From: Pseudomonas tructae
Lineage (GTDB): Bacteria; Pseudomonadota; Gammaproteobacteria; Pseudomonadales; Pseudomonadaceae
DNA: 64,000 nucleotides
NCBI RefSeq assembly: GCF_004214895.1
Contig: NZ_CP035952.1
Coordinates: forward strand, 3,916,501-3,980,500
Reading direction: 5' to 3'
Shown: positions 16,447 through 25,789 of the stretch, one piece after another
Numbering within the stretch: the first letter of the stretch is position 1
Layout of the letters: each line of letters opens with the position of its first letter
Translations under genes and position numbers: made by a program
The notes under the pieces: generated by a model
Told to the model about the DNA's origin: nothing
Databases searched by the model: none
Seen by the model: only the letters and a program-made list of their open reading frames with translations

Positions 16447-17808
16447 ATGACCAAGACCAAGACCCGATCCCGCAAAGCCCTGTACATCGGCCTGCCGCTT
16501 GCCCTGGCGGTGGCCCTGGGCGCCGGCGTTGCCGGTTACCTGTACTTCCAGCCGCAAACCGGCTACCCGCGGCAGATCGTCGAACAAGCCAATGCCCTGC
16601 ATGAACACATGCTGTCGTTCGACAGCCATATCACCGTGCCGCTGGATTTTGGCAGCGCCGGCAATGAAGTGGACAAGAACGGCAGCGGTCAGTTCGACCT
16701 GGTCAAGGCTGGCCAGGGACGCTTGTCCGGCGCGGCCCTGACCATCTTCGGCTGGCCGGAGCTGTGGAACGGCCCCAACGCCCCGCACCGCCCTACCCCG
16801 GGCTTTGTCGATGAAGCACGGCACCAGCAGGAAGTCCGTTACAAGATCATCAGCAATATGGTGCGCGACTTCCCCAACCAGGTGGGTATTGCCTACACCC
16901 CGGATGATTTTCGCCGCCTCAATGGCGAAGGCAAATTCGCGGTGTTCATCAGCATGCTCAACGCCTACCCGCTCGGCCACGACCTGACGCAACTGGACCT
17001 GTGGGCCAAGCGCGGCATGCGCATGTTCGGCTTCAGCTACACCGGCAACAACGACTGGGCCGATTCCTCGCGGCCGCTGCCGTTCTTCAATGACACCGCC
17101 GACGCCCTTGGTGGCCTGTCCCCTTTGGGCGAACAGGCGGTCAAGCGTCTCAATGAACTGGGGGTGATCATCGATGTGTCGCAGATGTCGACCCTGGCCC
17201 TGGAAGACGTCGCCCGCCTGAGCCGTGCGCCCATCGTCGCCTCGCACTCGGCGCCGCGGGCCCTGGTAGACATTCCGCGCAACCTCAGTGACAAGGAAAT
17301 GCAGCTGATCAAGGACAGTGGCGGCGTGATCCAGGTCGTTGGTTTCGGCCAGTACTTGAAGCCCCTGAGCAAGCCGACCCTGGACAAGCTCGAAGCCTTG
17401 CGCGTGCGCTTCGACCTGCAGCCGCTACAAGGCCTGGCCAACGCGCTGATGCCCGGCGACGCGGTGATCGCCATCTGGCCTGAAGCACGCTTTGGCGAGT
17501 ACGCCGGCAGCCTTTACGGCATCCTCGAAGAGGAACCCAAGGCGGGCCTGAAGGATTTGGTCGATGCCATCGATTACACGGTGAAAAAGGTCGGCATCGA
17601 CCACGTCGGCCTCAGCTCCGACTTCAACGATGGCGGCGGCCTCGACGGTTTCAAGGACGTCAGCGAGATTCGCAACATTACCGCTGAACTGCTCAGCCGC
17701 GGCTACTCGGAGGCAGATATCGCCAAGCTCTGGGCCGGCAATTTCCTGCGCGTCTGGGAGCAGGTGCAAAAAGCCGCCCAGCCCGTTGCCAGCACCTCAA
17801 TGCCTTGA
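16447..17808 (+). CDS. pvdM: Pyoverdine maturation dipeptidase-like protein PvdM
   Basis: A 453-aa protein with an N-terminal membrane anchor or signal (LYIGLPLALAVALGAGVAGY) and a renal-dipeptidase-like (M19) domain: SFDSHITVPLDF metal-binding strand, VIIDVSQMST, VASHSAPRAL and DHVGLSSDFNDGG. PvdM acts in the periplasm and is needed for oxidation of acylated or deacylated ferribactin to dihydropyoverdine. The start is ATG 16447 or ATG 16441 two codons earlier; the GAG just upstream favours 16447. It is the first gene of the pvdMNO operon behind an IS box; pvdN follows after 17 bp. Confidence 0.93.
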   Translation: MTKTKTRSRKALYIGLPLALAVALGAGVAGYLYFQPQTGYPRQIVEQANALHEHMLSFDSHITVPLDFGSAGNEVDKNGSGQFDLVKAGQGRLSGAALTIFGWPELWNGPNAPHRPTPGFVDEARHQQEVRYKIISNMVRDFPNQVGIAYTPDDFRRLNGEGKFAVFISMLNAYPLGHDLTQLDLWAKRGMRMFGFSYTGNNDWADSSRPLPFFNDTADALGGLSPLGEQAVKRLNELGVIIDVSQMSTLALEDVARLSRAPIVASHSAPRALVDIPRNLSDKEMQLIKDSGGVIQVVGFGQYLKPLSKPTLDKLEALRVRFDLQPLQGLANALMPGDAVIAIWPEARFGEYAGSLYGILEEEPKAGLKDLVDAIDYTVKKVGIDHVGLSSDFNDGGGLDGFKDVSEIRNITAELLSRGYSEADIAKLWAGNFLRVWEQVQKAAQPVASTSMP

Positions 17809-17825
17809 GCCGGACATCGCCCGAC

Positions 17826-19097
17826 ATGACTGATCGCCGTACCTTTCTCAAGCAGGCCGGCCTGTTCGCCGCCAGCCTGCCGTTGCTGCCCCAGGCCCTG
17901 GCCACCCCTGCTGCACCGCTGTCCGGCAGCGACAAATGGCGTAACCTGCGCCAGCTATTCCCCCTGGACCCGGACTACGCCCATTTCGCCAACTTCCTGG
18001 TCACCGCCCACCCGCGCCCGGTGCAAGAGGCGATCGACTACTACCGCGCCGAAGTCGACCGCAATCCGGCCAGCCGCATGGACTGGGAAAGCCAGTACGA
18101 ATGGCAACGCGAAGGCGAGGTGCGTGAGTGGGCCGCGCGCTACCTGCAGGTCCAGCCCCGCCAGATCGCCCTGACCGGCAGCACCACCGAAGGCCTGGGC
18201 ATGATCTACGGGCGCCTGCAGGTCGGCGCCGGGCAGGAAATCCTGACCACCGAACACGAGCATTACTCCACCCACAATACCCTGGACTTTCGCCAACGCC
18301 ACGAAGGCACCCAGGTGCGCAAGCTGCGCCTGTTCGAGCAACCCTGGCAAGTCTCCACCGACCAGGTGCTAAGCACCATCGATCAGGCCATCAAGCCCAA
18401 CACCCGGGTGCTGGGCATGACCTGGGTGCACTCGGGCAGCGGGGTGAAACTGCCGGTCGGGCAGATTGGCGAGCTGGTGCGCCAGCACAACCGCGATCGC
18501 GATGAAAGCCGGCGGATCCTTTACGTGGTCGATGGCGTGCACGGTTTCGGCGTCGAGGACAGCAACTTCGTCGACTTCAAGTGTGACTACTTCATCGCCG
18601 GCACCCACAAGTGGATGTTCGGCCCGCGCGGCACCGGGATCATCTGCGCCGCCTCGCAGAAGATGGAACACCTGACCCCGACCTTCGCCACCTTCTCCGA
18701 GGACGAAGACTTCGCCACCATCATGACCCCCGGCGGCTATCACGCCTTCGAGCACCGCTGGGCACTGGGCAAGGCTTTCGAACTGCACCTGCAGTTGGGC
18801 AAGGCCGATGTCCAGGCACGCATCCACCAGTTGAACACGCTACTCAAAGCGCGCCTGAGCGAGCACAAGGCCATCGAACTGGTCACCCCGCGCAGCCCGG
18901 AGCATTCGGCGGGCTTTACCTTCTTCCGGATCAAGCACCGCGATGCCGACGCCATTGCCGCCTACCTGGTGCAAAACCGGGTGATGGTCGATGCGGTGGC
19001 GCGCGACGTTGGCCCGGTGATTCGTTTTGCCCCAAGTCTGCTCAACAACGAACAGGAAATCGACCGGGCCATGGCCCTGCTGATCAAGAAACTCTGA
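17826..19097 (+). CDS. pvdN: Periplasmic PLP-dependent enzyme PvdN
   Basis: A 423-aa fold-type I PLP enzyme. It has a Tat signal (TDRRTFLKQAGLFAASLPLL) and the PLP-binding Lys in FIAGTHKWMFGPRG. The Asp that contacts the pyridine nitrogen is in YVVDGVHGFG. PvdN converts the N-terminal glutamate side chain of the pyoverdine precursor to succinamide in the periplasm. Folding with PLP in the cytoplasm explains the Tat route. It is the second gene of pvdMNO; pvdO begins 13 bp after its stop. Confidence 0.95.
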   Translation: MTDRRTFLKQAGLFAASLPLLPQALATPAAPLSGSDKWRNLRQLFPLDPDYAHFANFLVTAHPRPVQEAIDYYRAEVDRNPASRMDWESQYEWQREGEVREWAARYLQVQPRQIALTGSTTEGLGMIYGRLQVGAGQEILTTEHEHYSTHNTLDFRQRHEGTQVRKLRLFEQPWQVSTDQVLSTIDQAIKPNTRVLGMTWVHSGSGVKLPVGQIGELVRQHNRDRDESRRILYVVDGVHGFGVEDSNFVDFKCDYFIAGTHKWMFGPRGTGIICAASQKMEHLTPTFATFSEDEDFATIMTPGGYHAFEHRWALGKAFELHLQLGKADVQARIHQLNTLLKARLSEHKAIELVTPRSPEHSAGFTFFRIKHRDADAIAAYLVQNRVMVDAVARDVGPVIRFAPSLLNNEQEIDRAMALLIKKL

Positions 19098-19110
19098 TAA
19101 AGGCCCTTTT

Positions 19111-19974
19111 ATGACGCGTACCCTGCATCACCTGACCCTGGCCGCGCTGCTCGCCGGCTGCAGCCTCCCGGCCCTGGCGGGCACCGCAAATACCCCTGGC
19201 AGCGTCTTTCGCGACTGCAAGGCAGCCTGCCCGGACATGGTCGTGCTGCCTGCCGGCAGTTTCATGATGGGCACCCCGGATGACGAAGTCGGGCGCCAAC
19301 CGGATGAAGGCCCGCTGCACCAGGTGACCTTTGCCAAGCCCTTCGCCATCAGCCGCTACCAGGTCACCGCCGGCGAGTGGGACGCCTACCTGCGCGAATC
19401 AGGGGTGAAGATTGCCGATGGCGACACCCGCCCGGGCCGCGAGTGCAAGGCCAGCAAGCCACGCTACAAGCAAGGCCCCGGGCAGCCGGCCGTGTGCATG
19501 AGCTACCACGATGTGCAAGCCTATGCCGCGTGGCTGTCGAAGAAGACGGGCAAGCACTACCGGATGCTCAGCGAAGCAGAACGCGAGTACGGCGCACGGG
19601 CCGGCAGCAGCGGCCCGTTTCCCTTCCCGCTGGACCCCAACGCCGAGTACGAAATCAGCCAGCACGCCAATGTCTACGGCCCCAAGGATGGCTTCAGCTT
19701 CACCGCGCCAGTGGGCAGCTACCCGGCCAATGCCTTTGGCGTCTACGACATGCATGGCAACGTCTACGAATGGGTCGCCGACTGTACTCACGACGACTAC
19801 GTTGGCGCCCCCAGCGATGGCAGCGCCTGGAAACACGCCGGCTGTGAACTGGTGCAGATCCGCGGCAACGACTGGGGCGAAGCACCGATCTTCTCGCGTT
19901 CGGGCAACCGCAACAACAATCTGCCGGACAACCGCGGTGACTGGATCGGCTTTCGGGTAGCGCGCGAACTCTAA
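19111..19974 (+). CDS. pvdO: Pyoverdine chromophore maturation protein PvdO
   Basis: A 287-aa exported protein (signal THHLTLAALLAGCSLPALAG type) with a formylglycine-generating-enzyme/sulfatase-modifying fold. The family signatures are MVVLPAGSFMMGTP, EGPLHQVTFAKPFAISRYQVT, DMHGNVYEWVADC and GDWIGFRVAREL. In pseudomonads PvdO is required to oxidise dihydropyoverdine to mature pyoverdine in the periplasm. It is the last gene of pvdMNO; the next IS box begins 14 bp downstream. Confidence 0.94.
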   Translation: MTRTLHHLTLAALLAGCSLPALAGTANTPGSVFRDCKAACPDMVVLPAGSFMMGTPDDEVGRQPDEGPLHQVTFAKPFAISRYQVTAGEWDAYLRESGVKIADGDTRPGRECKASKPRYKQGPGQPAVCMSYHDVQAYAAWLSKKTGKHYRMLSEAEREYGARAGSSGPFPFPLDPNAEYEISQHANVYGPKDGFSFTAPVGSYPANAFGVYDMHGNVYEWVADCTHDDYVGAPSDGSAWKHAGCELVQIRGNDWGEAPIFSRSGNRNNNLPDNRGDWIGFRVAREL

Positions 19975-19987
19975 GCATGCAAAAGCG

Positions 19988-20012
19988 GTAAATTCTCAGT
20001 TCCAAGGCTCGT
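19988..20012 (+). promoter_or_regulatory. PvdS iron-starvation box upstream of pvdA
   Basis: GTAAATT (19988-19994) and CGT (20010-20012). The spacing between TAAAT and CGT is 16 bp, a full match to the PvdS consensus including the flanking G and T. It is 77 bp before the pvdA start. Confidence 0.9.
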
Positions 20013-20088
20013 TCTATCGGTGTACTTGCGCAGGATCCGGGGCGCCCTTTACCGGCGCCCCCACTCGACCACCCAAGGAACCGCACCC

Positions 20089-21423
20089 ATGAGCCAGACC
20101 CAATTCTCCGGAAAAATCCACGACCTGATCGGCGTGGGCTTCGGCCCTTCCAACCTGGCCCTGGCCATTGCTCTGGAAGAACTTGCCGAAACCAACGGCC
20201 ACGCCCTCGATGCCCTGTTCATCGACAAACAGACCGACTACCGCTGGCACGGCAACACCCTGGCGACCCAGAGCGAACTGCAGATTTCCTTCCTCAAGGA
20301 CCTGGTCTCGCTGCGCAACCCCACCAGCCCCTACAGCTTCGTCAACTACCTGCACCAGAAACAACGCCTGGTCGACTTCATCAACCTGGGCACCTTCTAC
20401 CCCTGCCGCCTGGAGTACAACGACTACCTGCGCTGGGCCGCAGACCATTTCGCCACCCAGGCGGTGTATGGCGAGGAAGTGCTGCGGGTGGAACCTGAGC
20501 TGGTGGATGGCCGGGTCGATCACCTGCGCCTGATCTCCCGTGACCAGCACGGCCAGGAGCACCTGCGCCGGGCGCGCTCGGTGGTGGTCGGCAGCGGCGG
20601 CACGCCGAAGATTCCCGCCGCGTTCGCCTCGTTCAAGGGTGACCCTCGGGTGTTCCACCACTCTGCGTACCTGAACAGCCTTGCGCAACTGCCGTGCGCC
20701 AAGGGCGAGCCAATGCGCATCGCCATCGTCGGCTCCGGGCAAAGCGCGGCCGAAGCCTTCATCGACCTCAACGACAGCTACCCGTCGGTCAAGGTCGACA
20801 TGATCCTGCGCGCCTCGGCCCTGAAACCGGCCGATGACAGCCCGTTCGTCAACGAAGTGTTCGCCCCCGACTACACGGACCTGGTGTTCAACCAGCCGCA
20901 AAGCGAGCGCGCCAAGTTGATCGAGGAGTATCACAACACCAACTACTCAGTGGTGGACATCGACCTGCTCGAGCGTATCTACGGCATCCTCTATCGGCAG
21001 AAAGTCGCGCACCAGTTCCGTCATTCGGTCCTCTGCCGTCGCCAGATCGAAGCGGTGGCCAGCACCACCGAAGGCATCGAACTGACCCTGCGCGACCTGG
21101 CCACCGATGTCGAACAGACCCATCGCTACGATGCGGTGATTCTCGCCACCGGCTATGAGCGCCGCTCCCACCGCGAGCTGCTGGCGCCGCTGCAAGAGCA
21201 TTTGCAGGACTTCGAGGTCGACCGCAACTACCGCGCCCTGAGCACCCCGCAGCTCAATGCCGCCGTTTACCTGCAAGGCTTCTGTGAAAACTCTCATGGT
21301 TTGAGCGACACCCTGTTGTCGGTACTGCCGGTGCGCGCCGCGGAGATCGGCCAGTCGCTGTATCAGACCCTGGGCAAGCACGCCAGCCAACCGCGTGAGG
21401 CTGTCGTCCTCACCAGCGCCTGA
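20089..21423 (+). CDS. pvdA: L-ornithine N5-monooxygenase PvdA
   Basis: A 444-aa class B flavin monooxygenase. The FAD motif is GVGFGPSNLALAIALEE, the NADPH motif is IVGSGQSAAEAF, and the C-terminal VILATGYERRSHREL is typical of ornithine and lysine hydroxylases. It uses NADPH and O2 to make N5-hydroxy-L-ornithine, the precursor of the hydroxamate iron ligands of pyoverdine. ATG 20089 has AAGGAA upstream; the longer open frame would overlap the IS box. It forms an operon with pvdE, 13 bp downstream. Confidence 0.96.
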   Translation: MSQTQFSGKIHDLIGVGFGPSNLALAIALEELAETNGHALDALFIDKQTDYRWHGNTLATQSELQISFLKDLVSLRNPTSPYSFVNYLHQKQRLVDFINLGTFYPCRLEYNDYLRWAADHFATQAVYGEEVLRVEPELVDGRVDHLRLISRDQHGQEHLRRARSVVVGSGGTPKIPAAFASFKGDPRVFHHSAYLNSLAQLPCAKGEPMRIAIVGSGQSAAEAFIDLNDSYPSVKVDMILRASALKPADDSPFVNEVFAPDYTDLVFNQPQSERAKLIEEYHNTNYSVVDIDLLERIYGILYRQKVAHQFRHSVLCRRQIEAVASTTEGIELTLRDLATDVEQTHRYDAVILATGYERRSHRELLAPLQEHLQDFEVDRNYRALSTPQLNAAVYLQGFCENSHGLSDTLLSVLPVRAAEIGQSLYQTLGKHASQPREAVVLTSA

Positions 21424-21436
21424 GCAGGACCTCTCG

Positions 21437-23086
21437 ATGACCAAGCAACCACGCGGGGCGCTGCGCGAGCTGTTCGCCCTGCTCAAACCCTTCTGGCCAA
21501 TCGTGACCCTGTCGATTGTCCTTGGCATGGTCGGCGGCCTGAGCGTCACCGCGCTGCTGGCCACGATCAACAGTGGCCTGCACAGCGAAGGCGGCCTGAC
21601 CCAGCAGGTGGTCCTGGCCTTCGCCGGGCTGTGCGCCCTGGCGTTGCTGAGCACGATCTGCTCTGACATCGGTACCAACCATGTCGGCCAGCACATCATC
21701 GCCAAGCTGCGCAAAGAGCTGGGCGAGAAAGTGCTGTCGGCACCTATCGAGCAGATCGAGCGCTACCGCAGCCACCGCTTGATCCCGGTCCTGACCCATG
21801 ACGTCGACACCATCAGCGATTTCGCCTTCGCCTTCGCGCCCTTGGCCATTTCACTGACCGTGACCCTGGGTTGCCTGGGTTACCTGGCCATGCTGTCCTG
21901 GCCGATGTTTCTGATGATGCTGGTGGCTATTGCCATCGGCACAGTCATCCAGTACATCGCCCGAGCCCGTGGTATTCGTGGCTTCATGCAGGCCAGGGAT
22001 GCCGAGGATCAACTGCAGAAGCACTACAACGCCATCGCCGAAGGGGCCAAGGAGCTGCGTATCCATCGCCCACGGCGCCAACGCATGTTCAAGCAGGGCA
22101 TCGAGCACACCGCCGAGCAGATCTGCGCCATCCAGACCCGCTCGATCAACACCTTCGTGATCGCCAAGAGCCTGGGCTCGATGCTGTTCTTCGTGGTGAT
22201 CGGCCTGGCCCTGGCCCTGCAGTCGCTATGGCCCAGCGCCGATGCCAGCGTCATGAGCGGGTTCGTCCTGGTGCTGCTGTACATGAAAGGGCCGCTCGAG
22301 CATCTGGTGAGCACCCTGCCGATCGTCAGCCGGGCGCAGATCGCCTTCCAGCGTATCGCACAGTTGTCGGAACAGTTCGCCACCCCTGAGCCACACCTGC
22401 TGCTGACCGACACCACCCGCCCCACACCTGCGTTCCACAGCCTGGAGCTGGACAACGTCGGCTATGCCTTCGATCCGGTGGCAGGCGCCGAACCGTTCCG
22501 CCTGGGGCCGGTGAACCTTAGGATCGAACAGGGCGAGATCGTCTTCATCGTCGGTGAGAATGGCTGTGGCAAGACCACCCTGATCAAGTTGCTGCTGGGA
22601 CTCTACCCACCGGCACAGGGCCAGATCCGGGTCAACGGCCAGGCGATCGAAGCGGCAACACGGGACGACTACCGCCAGTTGTTCACGACCATTTTCGCCG
22701 ACTATTACCTGTTCGACGATGTGGTACAGAACGACCAGCAGATCCCCGAAGACGCCAACAAGTACCTGCAACGCCTGGAGATCGCCCACAAGGTCAGGGT
22801 CGAGGACGGTCAGTTCAGCACCACCGACCTGTCCACCGGCCAGCGCAAGCGCCTGGCGCTGGTCAATGCCTGGATCGAAAAGCGCCCGGTACTGGTGTTC
22901 GACGAATGGGCCGCCGACCAGGACCCGACCTTCCGGCGAATTTTCTATACCGAGCTGCTGCCGGACCTCAAGCGCCTGGGCAAGACCATCATTGTCATCT
23001 CCCACGACGACCGCTACTTCGACGTTGCCGACCAGCTGGTGCGCCTGCACGCCGGCCAGGTCGTGGACCAACTGCAACCTGCCTGA
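21437..23086 (+). CDS. pvdE: Pyoverdine precursor ABC exporter PvdE
   Basis: A 549-aa half-transporter of the cyclic-peptide/siderophore exporter family. About six membrane helices occupy residues 1-310, followed by an ATPase domain: Walker A GENGCGKTTLIKLLL, signature LSTGQRKRLALV, Walker B PVLVFDEWAADQD and H-loop VISHDDRYF. It works as a homodimer to move the ferribactin precursor from cytoplasm to periplasm, where PvdM/N/O complete it. ATG 21437 is preceded by AGCAGGA. It is co-transcribed with pvdA. Confidence 0.95.
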   Translation: MTKQPRGALRELFALLKPFWPIVTLSIVLGMVGGLSVTALLATINSGLHSEGGLTQQVVLAFAGLCALALLSTICSDIGTNHVGQHIIAKLRKELGEKVLSAPIEQIERYRSHRLIPVLTHDVDTISDFAFAFAPLAISLTVTLGCLGYLAMLSWPMFLMMLVAIAIGTVIQYIARARGIRGFMQARDAEDQLQKHYNAIAEGAKELRIHRPRRQRMFKQGIEHTAEQICAIQTRSINTFVIAKSLGSMLFFVVIGLALALQSLWPSADASVMSGFVLVLLYMKGPLEHLVSTLPIVSRAQIAFQRIAQLSEQFATPEPHLLLTDTTRPTPAFHSLELDNVGYAFDPVAGAEPFRLGPVNLRIEQGEIVFIVGENGCGKTTLIKLLLGLYPPAQGQIRVNGQAIEAATRDDYRQLFTTIFADYYLFDDVVQNDQQIPEDANKYLQRLEIAHKVRVEDGQFSTTDLSTGQRKRLALVNAWIEKRPVLVFDEWAADQDPTFRRIFYTELLPDLKRLGKTIIVISHDDRYFDVADQLVRLHAGQVVDQLQPA

Positions 23087-23093
23087 ACGGTGC

Positions 23094-23131
23094 CTGAAAC
23101 CGGAAAACCCAAAAAAGTTTTCCGGTTTCAG
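23094..23131. terminator. Perfect 15-bp stem-loop between pvdE and fpvA
   Basis: CTGAAACCGGAAAAC and its exact reverse complement flank an 8-nt A-rich loop, 7 bp after pvdE. There is no T-tract after the stem on the plus strand, so it may attenuate or protect the pvdE mRNA 3' end rather than terminate efficiently. Confidence 0.65.
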
Positions 23132-23157
23132 CGCAGTCGCACGTCTCACCTCTACAA

Positions 23158-23176
23158 AAGAATCATTATCATTAAC
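23158..23176 (-). promoter_or_regulatory. Fur-box-like site upstream of fpvA
   Basis: On the minus strand the 19-mer GTTAATGATAATGATTCTT matches 15 of 19 positions of the Fur box GATAATGATAATCATTATC. It lies 24 bp before the fpvA start. No TAAAT-N16-CGT box is seen between pvdE and fpvA, so direct Fur control plus readthrough from pvdE is the simplest reading. Confidence 0.75.
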
Positions 23177-23199
23177 ACTTAATTCCTAGAGCACGAACA

Positions 23200-25689
23200 A
23201 TGCCAGCACTCCCCGCCTTCACCCCCCTGGCCAAAGCATTGATGATGCGCAGGCTGCTCAAACCCGCTCTGCTGGGCGCAACGCTGGCTTCGACTCTGAG
23301 TGTGTCGATGCTGGTTCAAGCGCAGGAAATCGAGTTCAACATTGGCGCCCAACCGGTCAGCAATGCCTTGCTCGAGTTCGGCCGTCAGTCGGGAGTGCAG
23401 GTATTGTTCGAGCCATCGGCGGTGCAACGGATCCGCAGCAACCCGCTGCGCGGGCGCCTGAGTGTGGCGACGGCCATTGCCGAACTGCTCAGGGGCACCG
23501 GGCTGCGCTACAGCCTGCAGGGCGATACCATCACCGTGACCGGTGGCGAAACCTTTGACGCGGTGCAATTGGGCGTGACCAACGTGTCGGGCCAGGGCCT
23601 GGGGGCGATTACCGAGAACACCGGTTCCTACACCACCGGCAGCGCCAACACGGCGACCAAACTGGCCCTGTCACCGCGCGAAACCCCGCAGTCGACCAGC
23701 GTAATCACCCGCCAGCGCATTGAAGACCAGGGCATGACCACCCTCAGTGATGTGGTCAAGTACACCCCTGGCCTGACCCTGAACCAATGGGGCGGCGAAC
23801 GGCCGCGTTTCAACGCCCGCGGCTTCGGCATCGAGAACCTGATGTTCGATGGCGTACCCGTGGCCTATGAAGAAGCCGCACTGTCCACCGGTTCCCTGGC
23901 CATGTACGACCGGGTCGAAGTGGTGCGCGGGGCTGCCGGCCTGATGGAAGGCGCAGGCCTGCCCTCGGGCTCGATCAACCTGATCCGCAAGCGCCCCACC
24001 GTCACCCCGCAGGTCTCGGTCACTGGTGGTCTGGGCAGTTGGGACAACCAACTGTTCGAGATCGATGCCAGCTCGGCCCTGAACGAACAAGGCAGCCTGC
24101 GCGGGCGCACCGTGCTCAGCTACCAGAATAAAGACTCGTTCATCGACGACTACAGCAACGAACGCACCCTGCTCTATGGCATTGTCGAGGCCGATGTCAC
24201 CGACGACACCACCGTCAGCCTGGGCGTGTCCTATAGCGACGAGAACAACCCCGGCGCCGACTGGAACGGCATGGGCACCTACCCCGACGGCAGTTTCCTG
24301 CCCATCTCGCGCTCCACGCGCATGAGCCCGAGCTGGTCGTACTGGAACAAGGAAAGCACCACAGTGTTCGCCGACATCGAACACCGCTTCGACAATGGCT
24401 GGAAAGCCAAGGGCGCGGCAACCTACATCACCAGCGAAATGAACATGCAAGGCACGTTCATCAGCAACAGCAGCATCGACGCCAACGGCCACCCGAGCAT
24501 GACCCTGCGTGGCGGTGCCTATGACTACGACCGCGACCAGTACAGCTTCGACGGCTATTTCAGCGGCCCCTTCGACTTGCTCGGGCGCACCCACTCGCTG
24601 GTGGTCGGCGGCAGTCGCCGGGTGAGCAAATGGGACAACCTTGGCGGCCCGTTCAAAACCCAGCCAGGCTTTGACTCGGCGGCCTTCGACCTGGGCAGCT
24701 TCGACCCGACCAACTGGGACCCGAGCGCGTTCCCCCGGCCAGCACTGCTCGAATATGGCGCCGTGGGCAGCGAACAGCGCATCGAGCAGTCCAGCGCCTA
24801 CACCACCGCACGCTTCAGCCTGGCCGACCCGCTGACCTTCATTGCCGGCGCGCGCCTGGACTGGTACAAGCTGGACAAGGTGCAGTACGACGGTGACTTC
24901 CCCTGGGGTGAGGCCAATTTCAAAGTCACCCGCAAGGTCACGCCTTACTTCGGCCTGGTCTATGACCTCAACGACACCTACTCGGTGTATGCCAGTGCGA
25001 CCAAGGTGTTCCAGCCGCAAAGCGAGCAGTCCACCTCCGGCACCGTGCTCAAGCCGATCGAGGGCACCAACTACGAGATCGGCCTCAAGGGTGAGCACTT
25101 CGATGGCCGCCTGAACTCCAGTATCGCGATCTTCCAGATCAACCTGGAGAACCTGCCTGAAGCGATACCGACCTCCCTGGGCACCTGCTTCGACCCCTTT
25201 GCCACGTGCTATACCGCTGCCGGCGAAATTCGCAGCCGCGGCATCGAGTTCGAATTGAGCGGGGCCCTGACCGAGAACTGGCAGGTTTCCGCAGGCTACA
25301 CCTACAACACCGCCGAACGGATCAAGGATTCGGCTTACGATCCGATTGGCACCTTTACCAAGGGCAAGCGCTACGGCACCAACCTGCCAGCCAACCTGTT
25401 CAAGCTGGCCACCACCTATCGCCTGCCGGACGATCTCAAAGACTGGCGAGTCGGTGGCGCGATGCGCACGCAAAGCAAGATCTATACGCCATTCGGGGTT
25501 GAGCAAGGTGGCTACACCGTCTACGACCTGTTCACCTCCTATGACGTCAACCGTAACCTGCAGGTGAACCTCAACCTCAACAACGTGTTCGACAAGCACT
25601 ACTACTCGACCATCACCGCGCCGACAGAAGCCAACTTCTTCGGCGAGCCGCGCAACTTCATGGTCACCGCCCGCTACAAGTTCTTCTGA
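23200..25689 (+). CDS. fpvA: Ferripyoverdine TonB-dependent receptor/transducer FpvA
   Basis: An 829-aa outer-membrane receptor. After a signal peptide ending near VQAQ there is an STN signalling domain (residues about 45-105: FNIGAQPVSNALLEFGRQSG, VLFEPSAV). A TonB-box region and plug follow (SVITRQRIEDQGMTTLSDVV, RFNARGFGIENLMFDGVPV), then a 22-strand barrel ending in the aromatic ARYKFF. The STN domain marks it as a transducer that also controls an anti-sigma/ECF pair (FpvR with FpvI/PvdS), absent here. ATG 23200 is kept, but an internal ATG about 15 codons later would give a more ordinary signal peptide length. Confidence 0.93.
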   Translation: MPALPAFTPLAKALMMRRLLKPALLGATLASTLSVSMLVQAQEIEFNIGAQPVSNALLEFGRQSGVQVLFEPSAVQRIRSNPLRGRLSVATAIAELLRGTGLRYSLQGDTITVTGGETFDAVQLGVTNVSGQGLGAITENTGSYTTGSANTATKLALSPRETPQSTSVITRQRIEDQGMTTLSDVVKYTPGLTLNQWGGERPRFNARGFGIENLMFDGVPVAYEEAALSTGSLAMYDRVEVVRGAAGLMEGAGLPSGSINLIRKRPTVTPQVSVTGGLGSWDNQLFEIDASSALNEQGSLRGRTVLSYQNKDSFIDDYSNERTLLYGIVEADVTDDTTVSLGVSYSDENNPGADWNGMGTYPDGSFLPISRSTRMSPSWSYWNKESTTVFADIEHRFDNGWKAKGAATYITSEMNMQGTFISNSSIDANGHPSMTLRGGAYDYDRDQYSFDGYFSGPFDLLGRTHSLVVGGSRRVSKWDNLGGPFKTQPGFDSAAFDLGSFDPTNWDPSAFPRPALLEYGAVGSEQRIEQSSAYTTARFSLADPLTFIAGARLDWYKLDKVQYDGDFPWGEANFKVTRKVTPYFGLVYDLNDTYSVYASATKVFQPQSEQSTSGTVLKPIEGTNYEIGLKGEHFDGRLNSSIAIFQINLENLPEAIPTSLGTCFDPFATCYTAAGEIRSRGIEFELSGALTENWQVSAGYTYNTAERIKDSAYDPIGTFTKGKRYGTNLPANLFKLATTYRLPDDLKDWRVGGAMRTQSKIYTPFGVEQGGYTVYDLFTSYDVNRNLQVNLNLNNVFDKHYYSTITAPTEANFFGEPRNFMVTARYKFF

Positions 25690-25697
25690 AGAAAAAA

Positions 25698-25728
25698 CGC
25701 CGTGTCCCCAAGGGCCACGGCGTTTTTT
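25698..25728 (+). terminator. Rho-independent terminator of fpvA
   Basis: CGCCGTG and CACGGCG pair around an 11-nt loop, followed by six T. It starts 8 bp after the fpvA stop. Confidence 0.92.
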
Positions 25729-25789
25729 GTTTGTCTTGAATACGCTGCATGCACGCTTTGGCGAGTCAGCCTATTGGCTCTTGATAGGC

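Noticed and set aside
23671..25599. A 642-codon minus-strand frame inside fpvA
   Set aside because: It lies wholly within the receptor gene, with no RBS and no recognisable domain.
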